Source: Owenia fusiformis (lineage: Eukaryota; Annelida; Polychaeta; Sabellida; Oweniidae). Taken from it: 53,000 bases of DNA. Where the stretch lies: positions 1 to 53,000 of the forward strand of contig CAIIXF020000791.1 in NCBI GenBank assembly GCA_903813345.2, in the 5' to 3' direction. This document shows, piece by piece, positions 41,893 to 52,832 of this stretch (position 1 is its first letter; each line of letters begins with the position of its first letter). Both the position numbers and the translations under genes were made by a program. The notes below the pieces were generated by a model, which was not told the origin of the DNA, searched no databases, and worked only from the letters and a program-made list of their open reading frames with translations.

Positions 41893-42658
41893 TCACTATA
41901 AAGCTGGCAAGTTCTTTCTAGGTGTAAACAAACGCACTAGTAATGAGGCTGTTAGAGGAGATCTCGGATGGGACACTCCACATTTAAAACAAAAGGTGGA
42001 ATGTGCTAGATTGTTCATTAAACTGAAGTCCATGAATCCGAATAGGCAGAATTTTAAAATACATGAATGGTCCATTAAACGGAAAAGCAGTTGGGACTAT
42101 AAAGTTAATTCAATGTTAAATACATGTAATATAAATTTCACTGGTCATACCAAGGACATTTTAAAACAGTTTACTAACTCTCTTCGAAATTCTGATAAAT
42201 TTATCCAGAACATATGGGATGATAGAAATAATGAAATTAATGGCAATAAATTGAGGCAATATAGACTGTACAAATATGGTGTTTGCAAGGAAGGGTATTT
42301 GGCCCTACCAAAGCATCACCGTAGGTCACTCGCTAGATTCAGAACTGGTACTTTACCCTTAGCAATTGAAACAGGGCGCTGCACAGGTATACCATTACAC
42401 GAAAGGAAATGCTTATTATGTGACATGAATTGTATTGAAGATGAAAAGCATTTCTTATTAGAATGTAGCCATTATGATGATCTAAGATGTGATTTTTATG
42501 AAAATGTTAAACAGAAATTGCCTTATTTAGATTTAACATCAGCCAATTCTACACTTCTTTTTGTCTCCATTATGAATTGTACTTCACTCCAAAGACCATT
42601 AGGAGCTTTAGTTTATAATATGTGCAATAAGAGATCTCTTAATATTGATAGGCTATAA
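41893..42658 (+). pseudogene. C-terminal domain of a non-LTR ORF2 (RT lost)
   Basis: An open frame exists from 41744, but element-like sequence starts at YIHYKAGKFFLGVNKRTSNE, about residue 50. Recognised words: AVRGDLGW, ARLFIKLKSM, HHRRSLARFRTGTLPLAIET, then a Cys/His cluster CLLCDMNCIEDEKHFLLECS (C-x2-C-x9-H-x4-C). These belong to the post-RT region of LINE-type proteins in the same broad clade as the minus-strand copy at 4745-6720, which lacks exactly this part. No RT motif remains, so the product could not act alone. The unbroken 255 codons suggest a relatively recent copy. Confidence 0.78.
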
Positions 42659-42849
42659 TCACTTAATGAGTATGCATGTCACCTAAGTTTCCATTTATTT
42701 AAAATGTATTTAGTCAGAAACTCCTTGGTTTTATGATGCCTCTTTTTAGTGCTTTGAGCTATCGACCTTGGGGAAGATGGTCTCAATTCACTACTGCAGA
42801 GGTGTATATTATATATATGGGGTTCTTGTTTTTATTTATTTACTCATGC

Positions 42850-43425
42850 AAATCACATTTAGTGCAATATATGTATTTATTGCAATATTTGACAACTTGC
42901 AACTTCCATTTAGTGCAATATATGTATTTATTATTCAATATGCATCTCACATTTAGTGCAATTTATGTATTTATTGTAATACTTGTTTTCAACCATATGC
43001 ATTATGTATTTCACATTTAGTGCAATATTCATATTAATTGTAATATTTGACCATATGCAACATACTACTTACATTTAGTGCAATATATGTATTTATCATG
43101 CAATATGCATCTCACATTTGGTGCAATTTATTGTAATATTTGTCTTCAACCGATGCATTGTGTATTTCACATTTAGTGCAATATTCATATTTATTGTAAT
43201 ATTTGACCTTAGTGCAACATGCTACTTACATTAAGTGCAATATATGAGTTTATTGTAATATCAGTCTTCGACCATATGCATGACACAATTCACATTTAGT
43301 GCGATATTTGTATTTATTGTAATTTTTGACCATATGCAACATGCTACTCTCATTTAGTGCAATATATGTATTTATTATGCAATATGCATCTCACCTTAGG
43401 TGCATTATATGTATTTAATATAATG
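42850..43425. repeat. Short-unit array (CATTTAGTGCAATATATG), about ten units
   Basis: CATTTAGTGCAAT(A/T)TATGTATT, or a close variant, occurs about ten times, 43-63 bp apart. Alternating companions (ATGCATCTCA, ATGCATTATGTATTTCA, CAACATGCTACTTA) suggest a higher-order three-part repeat. It sits in the 3' region of the retroelement. Confidence 0.9.
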
Positions 43426-43739
43426 ATTGACAATATCATTCCATGAACTGCTTATTTATGCCAAACTGATTTATCAGACTGACTTTATATCATTGGTTAT
43501 TCATGTATAAATTTTTACCAGGGACATTTTTTGTCTCTGTCTTTATGAATGTTGACCCAAGCTGCCCATTGGGGGTAGTAATGGGTGACACTCAGATATA
43601 TTGTATACTGTGTCTCATAAGTCGGCACCGGCTGGTGATGTTACAAAATGTTGTTTTTATTATGTATTTTATATGTATATTGTAATATCAGTGACACAAA
43701 AATAAACTATTTTAAACTAAAACTAAAACTAAACTATAA

Positions 43740-44217
43740 TTAAGTCGTTGGTGAGTTCGGATGTTTTTCAAGTTTAAGTTTATGCTCAATCCAGATAACA
43801 TCTTCTTTATAATAAAAATAAAAAGTACTATTATGTAGATATATATCTCCGATATCTATACATTTCCTGTAAGAATGTGACAACGAAAATGGGGCAACAA
43901 GACCCGGGCCTAATGCATTTCTAGTTATCTGTTTTCCTGGTTTGTTTGACACAGAGACATGTTTGAAATGGGTAAACATTGCAATCGGTATGTTTCAAGG
44001 AGGCCTCGGGGGGAATGACCACCCATGAAACCTAGAACCTAGAAAATCATGTTTATAAATTATAGATCAAGATATAATATTTTCAGGCCCGTAGCCAGGA
44101 TTTACCGGGGGAGCGGTTTTACCATGGGGGGGGGTGCCAAGGGAGGGGGGGCTTTTTGACAGTTTTGGCAAAACATCATTTGGCCAGGAGGGGGAGCGGC
44201 CGCTCCCTCGAGAAAGA
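43740..44217. other. Spacer with CGTAGCCAGG repeat edge
   Basis: No gene. 44088-44215 reads GCCCGTAGCCAGGATTTACC followed by G-rich runs, a phrase shared with the left end of the TTAA element (32905). It is probably the edge of another decayed copy abutting the foldback block. Confidence 0.5.
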
Positions 44218-44244
44218 GTCGAAGGCAAATATACAAAGCCGGCT

Positions 44245-44395
44245 TTCAAAGCCGGCTTTTAAAGCCGGCTTCTACAGTACATCAGAAGCCGGCTTCTGGC
44301 GTCACCAAGAAGCCGGCTTTTAAAAACCGGGTTCGAATGACTTACAGAAGCCGGCTTCTGCAGTTACAAGAAGCCAGTTTTAAAAGCCAGATTTT
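44245..44395. repeat. Left GCCGGC palindrome array
   Basis: At least seven AAAGCCGGCTTT/AGAAGCCGGCTTCT palindromes of 10-14 bp, spaced 15-35 bp, with TACAGTACATC- and GGCGTCACCA-type spacers. Confidence 0.9.
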
Positions 44396-46212
44396 CTCTC
44401 TCAATCATTTTATTGTGCATTATGAATCTTATTCTCGTATAATTAGCATGGAAATGAGAAAAAAATGAAAATAAGTAAAATTGTAACATATTGCAAGATT
44501 TTTTGCAAAAAGTAATTTCAAACCAAAACTATGGGGGAAATTTAGTAAAAATATCGATGAATTAAATCATGTTCGTTAAATAAGAGTAGATTATGCATTG
44601 CATTTCTGTTTGATAAAAACGCATCGCTCATTTTACAAAACTGGCTCCAACTTGGAGCCAGTTTGCAAATCAGCTCGCTCCATCTTACACAAGCTATGTA
44701 GGGGCAATCTAGCAACTGGGAATCACGGGATACTGTTTCATGATAATTGTTATGTGCATTATGCATCTTATTCTCGTATAATTTGCATGAAAATGAGAAA
44801 AAATACGTAAAATTATTACATATTTCAAGATTTTTTGAAAAAAGTCATTTCAAGCCAAAACTATGACAGTAAATTGAATTCTAAGCACAGATATCGATGA
44901 ATAAGACCACATTCATTAAATCAGAATAGATTATGCATTGCATTTCCGTTTAATAAAAACGCATCGCTCAGTTTTCAAAACTGGCTCCAACTTGGAGCCA
45001 GTTTGCAAATCAGCTCGCCCCATATGACAAATGCTATGTAGGTACAATCTGGTAACTTGGAATCACGAAATACTATCTCACGATTATTTGTATGTGCATT
45101 ATGCATGTTATTCTCGTATAATTTGCATGAAAATTAGAAAAAACTGAAAAATACATAAAATTGTAATATATTTAAAGATGTTTTGCAAAAATTCATTTCA
45201 AGCCAAAACTATGAGAGAAAAATCAATTCTAAGTAAAAAATATCGATGAATTAGATCATGTTCACAAAATCAGAACAGATTATGCATTGCATTTCCGTTT
45301 AATAAAAACGCACCGCTCATTTTACAACTTGGAGCCAGTTTACAAATCAGCTCGCTCCATGCATCTTACACAAGCTATGTAGGGACAATCTAGCACCTGG
45401 GAATCACGGGATACTGTCTCACGATCATTTCTATGTGCATTATAAATCTTATTCTCGTATAATTTGCATGAAAATGAGAAAAAACTGAAAAATACGTAAA
45501 ATTGTAACTTATTTCAAGATTTTTTGCAAAAAGTCATTTCAAGCCAAAACTATGAGAGAAAATTCATTTCTAAGTAAAAATATCGATGAATTAGATCACG
45601 TTCACTAAATCAGAATAGATTATGCATTGCATTTCCGTTTAATAAAAACGCTGCTCTCATTTTTCAAAACTGGCTCCAACCTGGAGCCAGTTTACAAATC
45701 AGCTCGCTCCATCTTACACAAGCTATGTAGGGACAATCTAGCAACTGGGAATCACGGGATACTGTCTCACGATCTTTTCTATGTGTATTATGCATCTTAT
45801 TCTCGTATAATTTGCATGAAAATGAGAAAAAAAACGAAAAATATGTAAAATTGTAACTTATTTCAAGATTTTTTGCAAAAAGTCATTTCAAGCCAAAAGT
45901 ATGAGAGAAAATTTATTTCTAAGTAAAAATATCGATGAATTAGATCACGTTCACTAAATCAGAACAGATTATGCATTGCAGTTCCGTTTAATAAAAACGC
46001 ATCGCTCATTTTTCAAAACTGGCTCCACCTTGGAGCCAGTTTACAAATCAGCTCGCTCCATCTTACACAAGCTATGTAGAGACAATCTAGCAACTGGGAA
46101 TCACGGGATACTGTCTCACGATCATTTCTATGTGTATTATGCATCTTATTCTCGTATAATTGGCCTGAAAATGAGAAAAAACTAAAAAATACGTTAAATT
46201 GTAACTTATTTC
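44396..46212 (+). repeat. Five direct units of about 337-352 bp with an internal palindrome
   Basis: GGAGCC of the palindrome AACTGGCTCCAACTTGGAGC...AGTT is found at about 44654, 44994, 45331, 45683 and 46032. The third unit lost the left half of the palindrome. Shared words: TATTCTCGTATAATTTGCAT, AATATCGATGAATTA, GATTATGCATTGCATTTCC, CAATCTAGCAACTGGGAATC. Related frames of about 70 codons open in several units; they track the repeat and have no recognisable domain. Confidence 0.93.
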
Positions 46213-46790
46213 CCTTGATTCCTAGTTGCTAGATTGCCTCTACAAAGCTTGTGTAAGATGTAGCGAGCTGATTTGTAAACCGGCTCCTAGTTGGAGCCAG
46301 TTTTGAAAAATGAGCGGTGCGTTTTTATAAAACGGAAATGCAATGCATAATCTGTTCTGATAAGTGAACACGATCTAATTCATCGATATTTTTTACTTAG
46401 ACTTCAATTTTCTCTTATAGTTTTGACTTGAAATGACTTTTTGCAAAAAATCTTGAATTATGTTATAATTTTACATATTTTTCAGTTTTTCCTTATTTTC
46501 ATGCAGATTATACGAGAATAAGATGCATAATCCACATCAAAATGATCGGGAGACAGTATCTCGTGATTCCCAGTGGCTAGATTGTCCGTTAATAGCTTGT
46601 GTTTAATGGTGCGAGCTGATTTGAAAACTGGCTCCAAATTGGAGCCAGTTTTGAAAAATGAGCGGTGTGTTTTTATTAAACAGAAATACAATGCAAAATA
46701 TTTTTAAAATTGATGAACGTGATCAAATTCATCGATATCCATGCTTAGAATTCAATTTACCCGTATAGTTTTGCAAAAATATGACAATAT
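46213..46790 (-). repeat. Two inverted units of the same repeat
   Basis: Inverse copies with their GGAGCC palindromes near 46292 and 46630. The switch of orientation at about 46212 is abrupt, within TATTTCCCTTGATTCC. Confidence 0.9.
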
Positions 46791-46799
46791 AAACTATAT

Positions 46800-47110
46800 T
46801 CAAAAGCCATCTTCTGCAGTACGTCAGTAAGTAAGAAGCCAGTTTTAAAAGCCCGCTTTTTGGTGACCCCAGAAGCCGGATTCTGTTGTCCTTCAGAAGC
46901 CGGTTTTTAAAAGCCGGCTTCTTGTTGACTGTAGAAGCCGGCTTCTGTAGTACGTAAGAAGCCAGTTTGTAAAAGCCGGCTTCTTGGTGACTCCAGAAGC
47001 CGGCTTCTGTTGTCCTTAAGAAGCCGGCTTTTAAAAGCCGGCTTCTTGGTGACTCCAGAAGCCGGCTTCTGTAGTACGTAAGAAGCCAGTTTGTAAAAGC
47101 GGTTTTTGCC
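46800..47110. repeat. Right GCCGGC palindrome array
   Basis: More than ten AGAAGCCGGCTTCT, TTAAAAGCCGGCTTCTTG and related words. Alternating spacers (GTAGTACGTAAG, GGTGACTCCAG, GTTGTCCTTAAG) give a higher-order period of about 100 bp. Inverse counterpart of the left array. Confidence 0.9.
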
Positions 47111-47194
47111 TTCGAGTACTTCTGAGAATATGGCGGGAGGGTGGCAAAATCGTCTATTTACTTTAATATGCAAATATGGCACTCTGTAAGGACC

Positions 47195-47312
47195 AGAGGG
47201 TTCCTTCGGGGAGTTGCGTGGTAATGCTCAGTGTGGGAACCAAACCTAGTACCTTCTAATCTAGATTCTGATGCTCTACCGCCTTAACTAGCAGCCACGC
47301 TACAATTATGGT
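47195..47312 (-). ncRNA. tRNA-like sequence, probably a SINE head or tRNA pseudogene
   Basis: On the minus strand: GTGGCTGCTAGTTAAGGCGG, TAGAGCATCAGAATC, AGAAGGTACTAGG, then TTTGGTTCCCACACTGAGC. The D-arm (TAGTTAAGGCGGTAGAGCA) is close to genuine tRNA sequence. The T-arm (GTTTGGTTCCC) lacks a well-paired stem, and no matching acceptor strand was found. Confidence 0.55.
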
Positions 47313-48249
47313 ACAAATTTGGTACTTCTAACTATATAATGCTTTATTATTCAAAAGTCAATTATATTATTCTTATTTTGACTATCAAATGATTTTTATA
47401 TATCTGAATAACCATTATAAAAATAGTTTTTGGCAAAGTAAATAGTAGTAGGGATCACACAAGGATCAACTGTATTGAAGATTGGTCATACTGGTATATG
47501 CCCTGCCGCTCTAAGATCAAGAGCAATGAATTGTCATTTTTCAGTTGAAACAACGAAACAAACACAAAATCATTATTTTGTTGAACATTTAACAAATAAT
47601 TTTCTGTTAAACGTAGTAATTTTTCAAAACATCACTAAATATGAAAAAGTTGTAAATAAAGTGGATCCTTGTGTGAGCCCCATTATTATTTACGTTGCCA
47701 AAAATGAATATAATGGTAAGTGTAATATATAGAAAATATTATATAGGTAAAATAGGAATATAATTAATAGCAACCGTGACTTTTGCATTAAAATGGCATT
47801 TTAAGGTCAGAAATGTATAATTATTCAATGTTATTGTTTTTAATAGAAATGACCACACCCAAATGGACTATCATACATATCAATATCAAATTTGCCTCCT
47901 ATTTCATATACTCGCTGCTATTATTTGAAAAAAAAGATTTTTGTCAAACTCATCTTTTTGACGGTTGCACCTTGGGGCAAGCCGTTTAGCCCTTTCGTGT
48001 CACTTTTTTGAGTGCAGACAAGTAAAAATGAATAGTCAATGAACCAATCTATATTGACTATGGGTCAAATCTTAGTAACCTACCTCAACATCAGTTAATG
48101 GGATTTTCTGGAGTTTTGGCGCACACTAATTGGAAATATACACATTTTTCAAAATGGCCGCCAAAAATACATCAGAGACAATATCTTTGCTTTTGTGCAT
48201 GCTACAATTATAAGATAGGTGTCAAAAATACAGTGATGTAGTCGTATAA
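47313..48249. other. Non-coding stretch, no convincing gene
   Basis: An 85-codon frame at 47475-47732 has no recognisable domain and biased AT-rich codons; I do not call it. From 48130 one copy of the TTTTTCAAAATGGCCGCC repeat unit seen at 49340 is present. Confidence 0.4.
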
Positions 48250-48915
48250 TACGAGGTTATATAATGGTTGATTCCGTATATCGTGTTTATACTCAAGTGA
48301 GTATATGATATATTCACGAGTGACTGAAGGGAACGAGTGAATATATTTACCTTCTTCTAAGGCCACTGTATCGTGGCCTTCCAGTACAGATATATTCCTG
48401 CATGAACAACTGGTAATGTCGTAATCATAAAATTTGAAATCATATGTCCGCCATTTTTCCACATCACAATTTGAATTGCGAGTTTTGGTCTTATTACCTC
48501 ACCAAAAATTCCAAAACACACACAAAGTGATCAGTGTATTAGTTCACATCTTCTGGATCGCTAACTTAGAATTTACAGCCAGTTACTAATGTCAGACGTA
48601 ACGACATTTCGTCCAGTTTTCGAACATCGCCATTTTTCTTGGAGCCATTTTGTTTTAATTTTAGACGAAATCCTGATGAAATCATGTCATATCTCATCAA
48701 GGATTTGAGCTGGGTCCGGTTTGATTAATGATTTATTTATCTGGCGATTTTTAAAATATTCAATAAATTTATGACACCCCGGCAGCTTTTTTCAAATAGA
48801 GTTCACAGTATTCCAGATGAATCCCCTCTAGCCAAGTATTGGCTAGAGACTCGAGTAAGAATATATCATATACTCACGAGAGTATAACGATATCAGATTC
48901 AACCATTATATGATC
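48250..48915. mobile_element. MITE-like element with about 80-bp inverted termini
   Basis: TATATAATGGTTGATTCCG, then GTGAGTATATGATATATTC (48255-48320), recur inversely at 48838-48915. The interior shows no transposase. Confidence 0.75.
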
Positions 48916-49113
48916 TTATTATCCCACCCTAATCTTTAATCAATAAAAGGTTAATCTAAATTCAGCAGTTCTATATCAATTCCAAGAGTTGTATACGCTA
49001 TCCAGGAGTTGTAATATTGATCTCAAGAGTTATATACGATGAGTGTTGGTTTTATATTGCAGTTATACAATGCTATTATACAATCATATAAAGCACTTAG
49101 GGTGGGATAATCT
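48908..49113. repeat. Small inverted repeat (TTATCCCACCCTAA)
   Basis: TTATCCCACCCTAA near 48918 and the inverse TTAGGGTGGGATAAT near 49097 frame about 180 bp that contain three AGAGTTGTATACG-like words. It abuts the preceding MITE. Confidence 0.7.
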
Positions 49114-49133
49114 ATTTTATTAGATCTTGAGTC

Positions 49134-51790
49134 TTGAAAATTAAGAACTTCGACTTTATATTCAAAATATACGCGTTTTTCAAAATGAGTGCCAGAAATA
49201 TAACAATAAAAGATATCTTACCTTACGAATACTTACAAATTAAGATATCTTACCTTACAAAATGTCCCCTTTGGCATGGAAATAACTTAGGGCAATATAA
49301 ACAAATTTATCCTAAGACACAAGCTAGATGGCGCTTTGTATTGGAAATATACACATTTTTCAAAATGGCCGCCAAAAATACATCAGAGACAATAGTTTTG
49401 CTTCTATGCATGCTACAATTATAAGAGTGATGTCAAAAATGCATTTTAAAGTACTTGTAGAATCTATTTGATTAGGTTTCGAGTCTTGTAAATTTAGCAC
49501 TTGCACTTTTATTCAAAATATATGTGCATTTTTCAAAATGGCTGCCAGAAATATAACAAAGATGATATCTTCGCTTCAAAGATAGCTACAATGATAAGAG
49601 TGGTGTCAAAGTAAACATTAATATTGGGTTGTAGAATCCATTTAAATACTAGTAGGTCTTTCATAATAAGAATTTTCACTTTATTTGAAATTATGTGTTT
49701 CTAAAAATGGCCACCAGAAATATAACAATGATGATATCTTCACATCAGTGCATGCTACACTGATAAGATTGGTGTCAAAATTTTATATTTATGGCGTAGG
49801 AGAATCAATTTTATTAGGTCTTGTGAGATTATAGTTTTCACTTTATTTTGAATGCAGCTGAAAATATAACAAAGATTGTATATTTGCTAACAAAGAACAA
49901 AGATTGTACCTTTGATAACAAAGATTGTATCTTTGCTAAAAGTTTCTTTGCTTCTGAGCATAATATTTCATAGAATTGGCTTCAAAATCTACATTTTTGA
50001 GAATGTAAAATCTATTTAATTACTCAGATGTAAGTAGGTAGTTACCATTTTCCCCACCGGGCGGTTAATTCGGGTGAAATAACATTGCAGGATATCACAA
50101 AGTTCCCTTAAATTTGAATATTCTTTATTTTTAGTGGTTCACATTTCATATTACTCTTTTGCATCTGATAGTTGTGCAAATTAAAATATCTCCAGTTAAA
50201 GAAAATATTATCTGCACAACACAAGAAAATATATTTCACTTTTTGTGTTTTACAACATGGGGACTATGGGGAATCTCCCTGACCTAAATGTCACATTTTC
50301 AAAGTAAATTCAATTTTAAAGTTCCAAATTCAACATCAGTTAGACTGGATTTTGAATTTTTAATGAAAAAATAAAGAGGGTTACTACTCACATCTAGCTA
50401 ATTGGATTATGAGCCTAAAAATAATCGTTTCCGCCTTAACACAGCAAATGTGTATTTATTTTTCAATGATACTTTTACTCAAATTCACCAGAAAGACCAG
50501 AATCTCTTGAGTAACTTGCATTAAACATGCATCTGCAATGGCAATGCAACTTTAGTTGTTGCAATGCAACATACATAAGAGAGAAATGTGATAGCTAGAA
50601 ACCACGCAGGAGAGACATACATATGCACCTATAGTTAGAAAGGGCCAGAAACCTTCTGCCAAGAGATTATCTTGAAGATCGGAATAGATTTCAAGGGCTG
50701 CATATTATGACAGTATTGCAGAACCCTCTTCATCTCCTCTTTTTCTCAATTAAGACGTATTAAAAGTTTCTTCACTTTATATCAACAATTACTTAAAAGG
50801 GGACGGCATTTGAAATGCGCTGAAGTTGAAAACCACATCTCCCATGCTATCCATAGTTTTCAGCATAGTTTCCATCGCAAATTGATATTTTAAACTACAC
50901 TTTCAAACTATTCTACATTTGAAGAAGTTTCAGAGAGCCCTTGCTAGATATAACTTGTTGTAATATTTTCCACAGCCATTGAGAAAAGGGCATACATTTT
51001 CAATAAAAAGTGAAAATGTTTTTTAACTGATAGACATACAGTACAATATCAGAATTTCCGCTGATTTTAACATTTTGGTGACCATTTAGTCAATGCTAAA
51101 AATCATATTTAGACCAAAAATTGAGATCTCACTTAATATAATGTAACCATACCTTGACGACATATCTAGAAAGTAATAGCTAATAAACTCCTTCTCTGGG
51201 ACATTTTGAATTTTATGAGGCATTAATCATAAAATTAACATCATCTTCAATTTAATTGAGTACATATGGCCATACTTTGAAGGAATCTGAAAACAATTGC
51301 AAAATCATACATGAGACAGACGATGGACTGACAGACTGATGTACGGAGGGCTTTATTATATCCCCACTGAACTTTCTCTCGTTGGGAAAATAAAGACTAT
51401 AAACCTTATCAAATGGATTCTGCCACCCATTAATGTATACTTGGACATCAATCTTACTATTGTAGCATGCATACAAGTGAAGATATCATCATTACTACAT
51501 CTCTGGCAGCCATTTTGAAAAAGGCATATTTTTTAATATAAAGAGGAAGTTTCTCATTTTCAAGACACAAACCCACTCTAAATTGATTCTTTACCCACAA
51601 AATGTATATATTTAGGCACCAATCGTATCATTATAGTATGCAAAGAAGAAAATATATTGTCTCCATTGTATTTTTGGCGGCCATTTTGAAAAGTGTGAAT
51701 ATTTCCAATATAAAGCGCCATCTGGCGTGTGTCTTTGGATAAATTTGTTTCTATGGTACTATGGTACTCTCATGCCAAAGGCAACATTTG
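49134..51790. mobile_element. Foldback block with arms of CAAAATGGCCGCC-containing repeats
   Basis: Left-arm units, each with TTTTTCAAAATGG(C/A)(C/T)GCCA and 'GCATGCTACAATTATAAGA'-type words, lie at about 49170, 49350, 49515 and 49690. Inverse units lie at about 51640-51720 and 51470-51530. The outer part also mirrors: CTTTGGCATG (about 49271), AAATTTATCCTAAGACACA and AGATGGCGCTTTGTATTGG on the left match the inverse of 51690-51785. The centre (about 50000-51250) is non-repetitive, without ORFs. Confidence 0.75.
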
Positions 51791-52265
51791 CATCATAGAT
51801 TGAAGTCCAGACCCCCTAAAATGCAGTTAACCCATCTACTATATATACTATATGAGATTTATTTTGCATTGCAATACATGTACAATTGGTTTAAAGATGC
51901 AGACCCACTTTGAAATTATAAGGGGAGAATTGTTGTATATTTGATTGATTTAAGTGATTGTTCCATTGTGTTTGCACAACCAATAATTGCTGTCAATAGG
52001 TGTCACTAGTATCAGCCTCGTTTTGAAATATAGATTGAATACAGAATATGAAAGTTGTGTTCATTTCTTACTTTGGATATTAATAGACATTTGCATCTAT
52101 AATTGACATATCCTACACAAGGGAAATAATTTTCTCTAATTATATGTTCAAAGTCTATATCTTCTTAAAGTCAGATTGTGAAGCATTTAAAATTTCATGA
52201 CATCCAATGAATCATTACGACAATGTTAGTTTTATTCAAACTTTTCACAAATATTTTGCTTTAAC
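51791..52265. other. Non-coding stretch, no gene seen
   Basis: AT-rich; no ORF and no repeat recognised. Confidence 0.4.
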
Positions 52266-52269
52266 CAGC

Positions 52270-52400
52270 TGATAACTAGCCGACCTAAGTCGGTGTCTTT
52301 TTTATTTATTTTTTACATTTACTTACTATAATTGAATATCAAGATATAAGTCAAAGAAAATACCGACTTGGGTAAGGATAACTGATAAAGATCATAATTA
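52270..52400. repeat. Hairpin repeat, copy 2
   Basis: CCGACCTAAGTCGGTGTC at about 52282 pairs with AATACCGACTTGGGTAAGG (about 52359). The flanking CTGATAACT and ATAACTGAT extend the stem. Same family as 40560-40655. Confidence 0.7.
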
Positions 52401-52719
52401 CGTTACATCTTTATCCACAAATGGACCCACAAGATACAATGTGTTATTGGAAAAAGTTTTAAAAACTTCTTTGAACAAAAATCAATATTGCTCATCTGCC
52501 ATCTATTTTTCATAGTAAAGTTTGTTTATCAGCAACATTTTGTTAATTTAAATAAAAAAAGCATTATTTTCTTTAGGAGAAGGATAAATATAAAACACAT
52601 CATATGCATTTTATCCCGCCATCTTGGAAATAAAGTGGATAATAAAAACACATCAACATTAAACATTATGTCTTATTTAGTGTTAAAATAAGAATCGCAT
52701 ATCTAGATAAATAAATACT

Positions 52720-52729
52720 TAATAAAAGG
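52720..52729 (+). promoter_or_regulatory. TATA-like box upstream of the secreted-protein ORF
   Basis: TAATAAAAGG, about 113 bp before the ATG at 52833. A start near 52750 would give an 80-nt leader. No initiator consensus stands out. Confidence 0.3.
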
Positions 52730-52832
52730 ACCTCATGTCTCGTGCACGCAAAGGCCTCCAGAAACAGAAACATCCAGAATAGTTGAGGTACAAGACAGAA
52801 CACTGGAGAAATAATTTACTGTACCAGAGGAA

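Larger units (their letters stand above)
41893..43739 (+). mobile_element. 5'-truncated non-LTR retrotransposon (C-terminal ORF, 3' minisatellite, AAACT tail)
   Basis: Coding similarity begins after a poly-C run, at TACATTCACTATAAAGCTGG. The ORF ends at 42658, and a 1-kb 3' region contains a short-period array (42850-43425). The sequence closes with (AAACT)n at about 43712-43736, a plausible 3' tail. No target duplication was identified. Confidence 0.75.
44218..47125. mobile_element. Foldback block: GCCGGC palindromes around 345-bp repeats in both orientations
   Basis: The two ends mirror each other. CGAAGGCAAA at 44219 and, inverse, at about 47116 are each followed inward by AAGCCGGCTT-type arrays (44245-44395 and 46800-47105). 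Between lie five direct units (44396-46212) and two inverted units (46213-46790). No transposase. The architecture resembles Foldback-type elements with long, internally repetitive arms. Confidence 0.75.

Noticed and set aside
44598-46185. Family of small proteins of about 70 codons in the 345-bp repeats
   Set aside because: Open frames recur because the repeats are similar; the frames include the palindromes and break by indel in other units.
46800-47110. Coding repeats (91-codon minus-strand frame with Ser-Arg-Leu-Leu phrases)
   Set aside because: The frame simply translates GCCGGC palindromes with a period divisible by three in places; it is not kept in the mirrored array.
47195-47312. 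Functional tRNA gene
   Set aside because: D-arm and partial T-arm are good, but no acceptor stem or properly paired T stem could be drawn.
47475-47732. 85-codon plus-strand ORF
   Set aside because: No recognisable domain, no promoter or splice context, AT-driven codon use; left uncalled.
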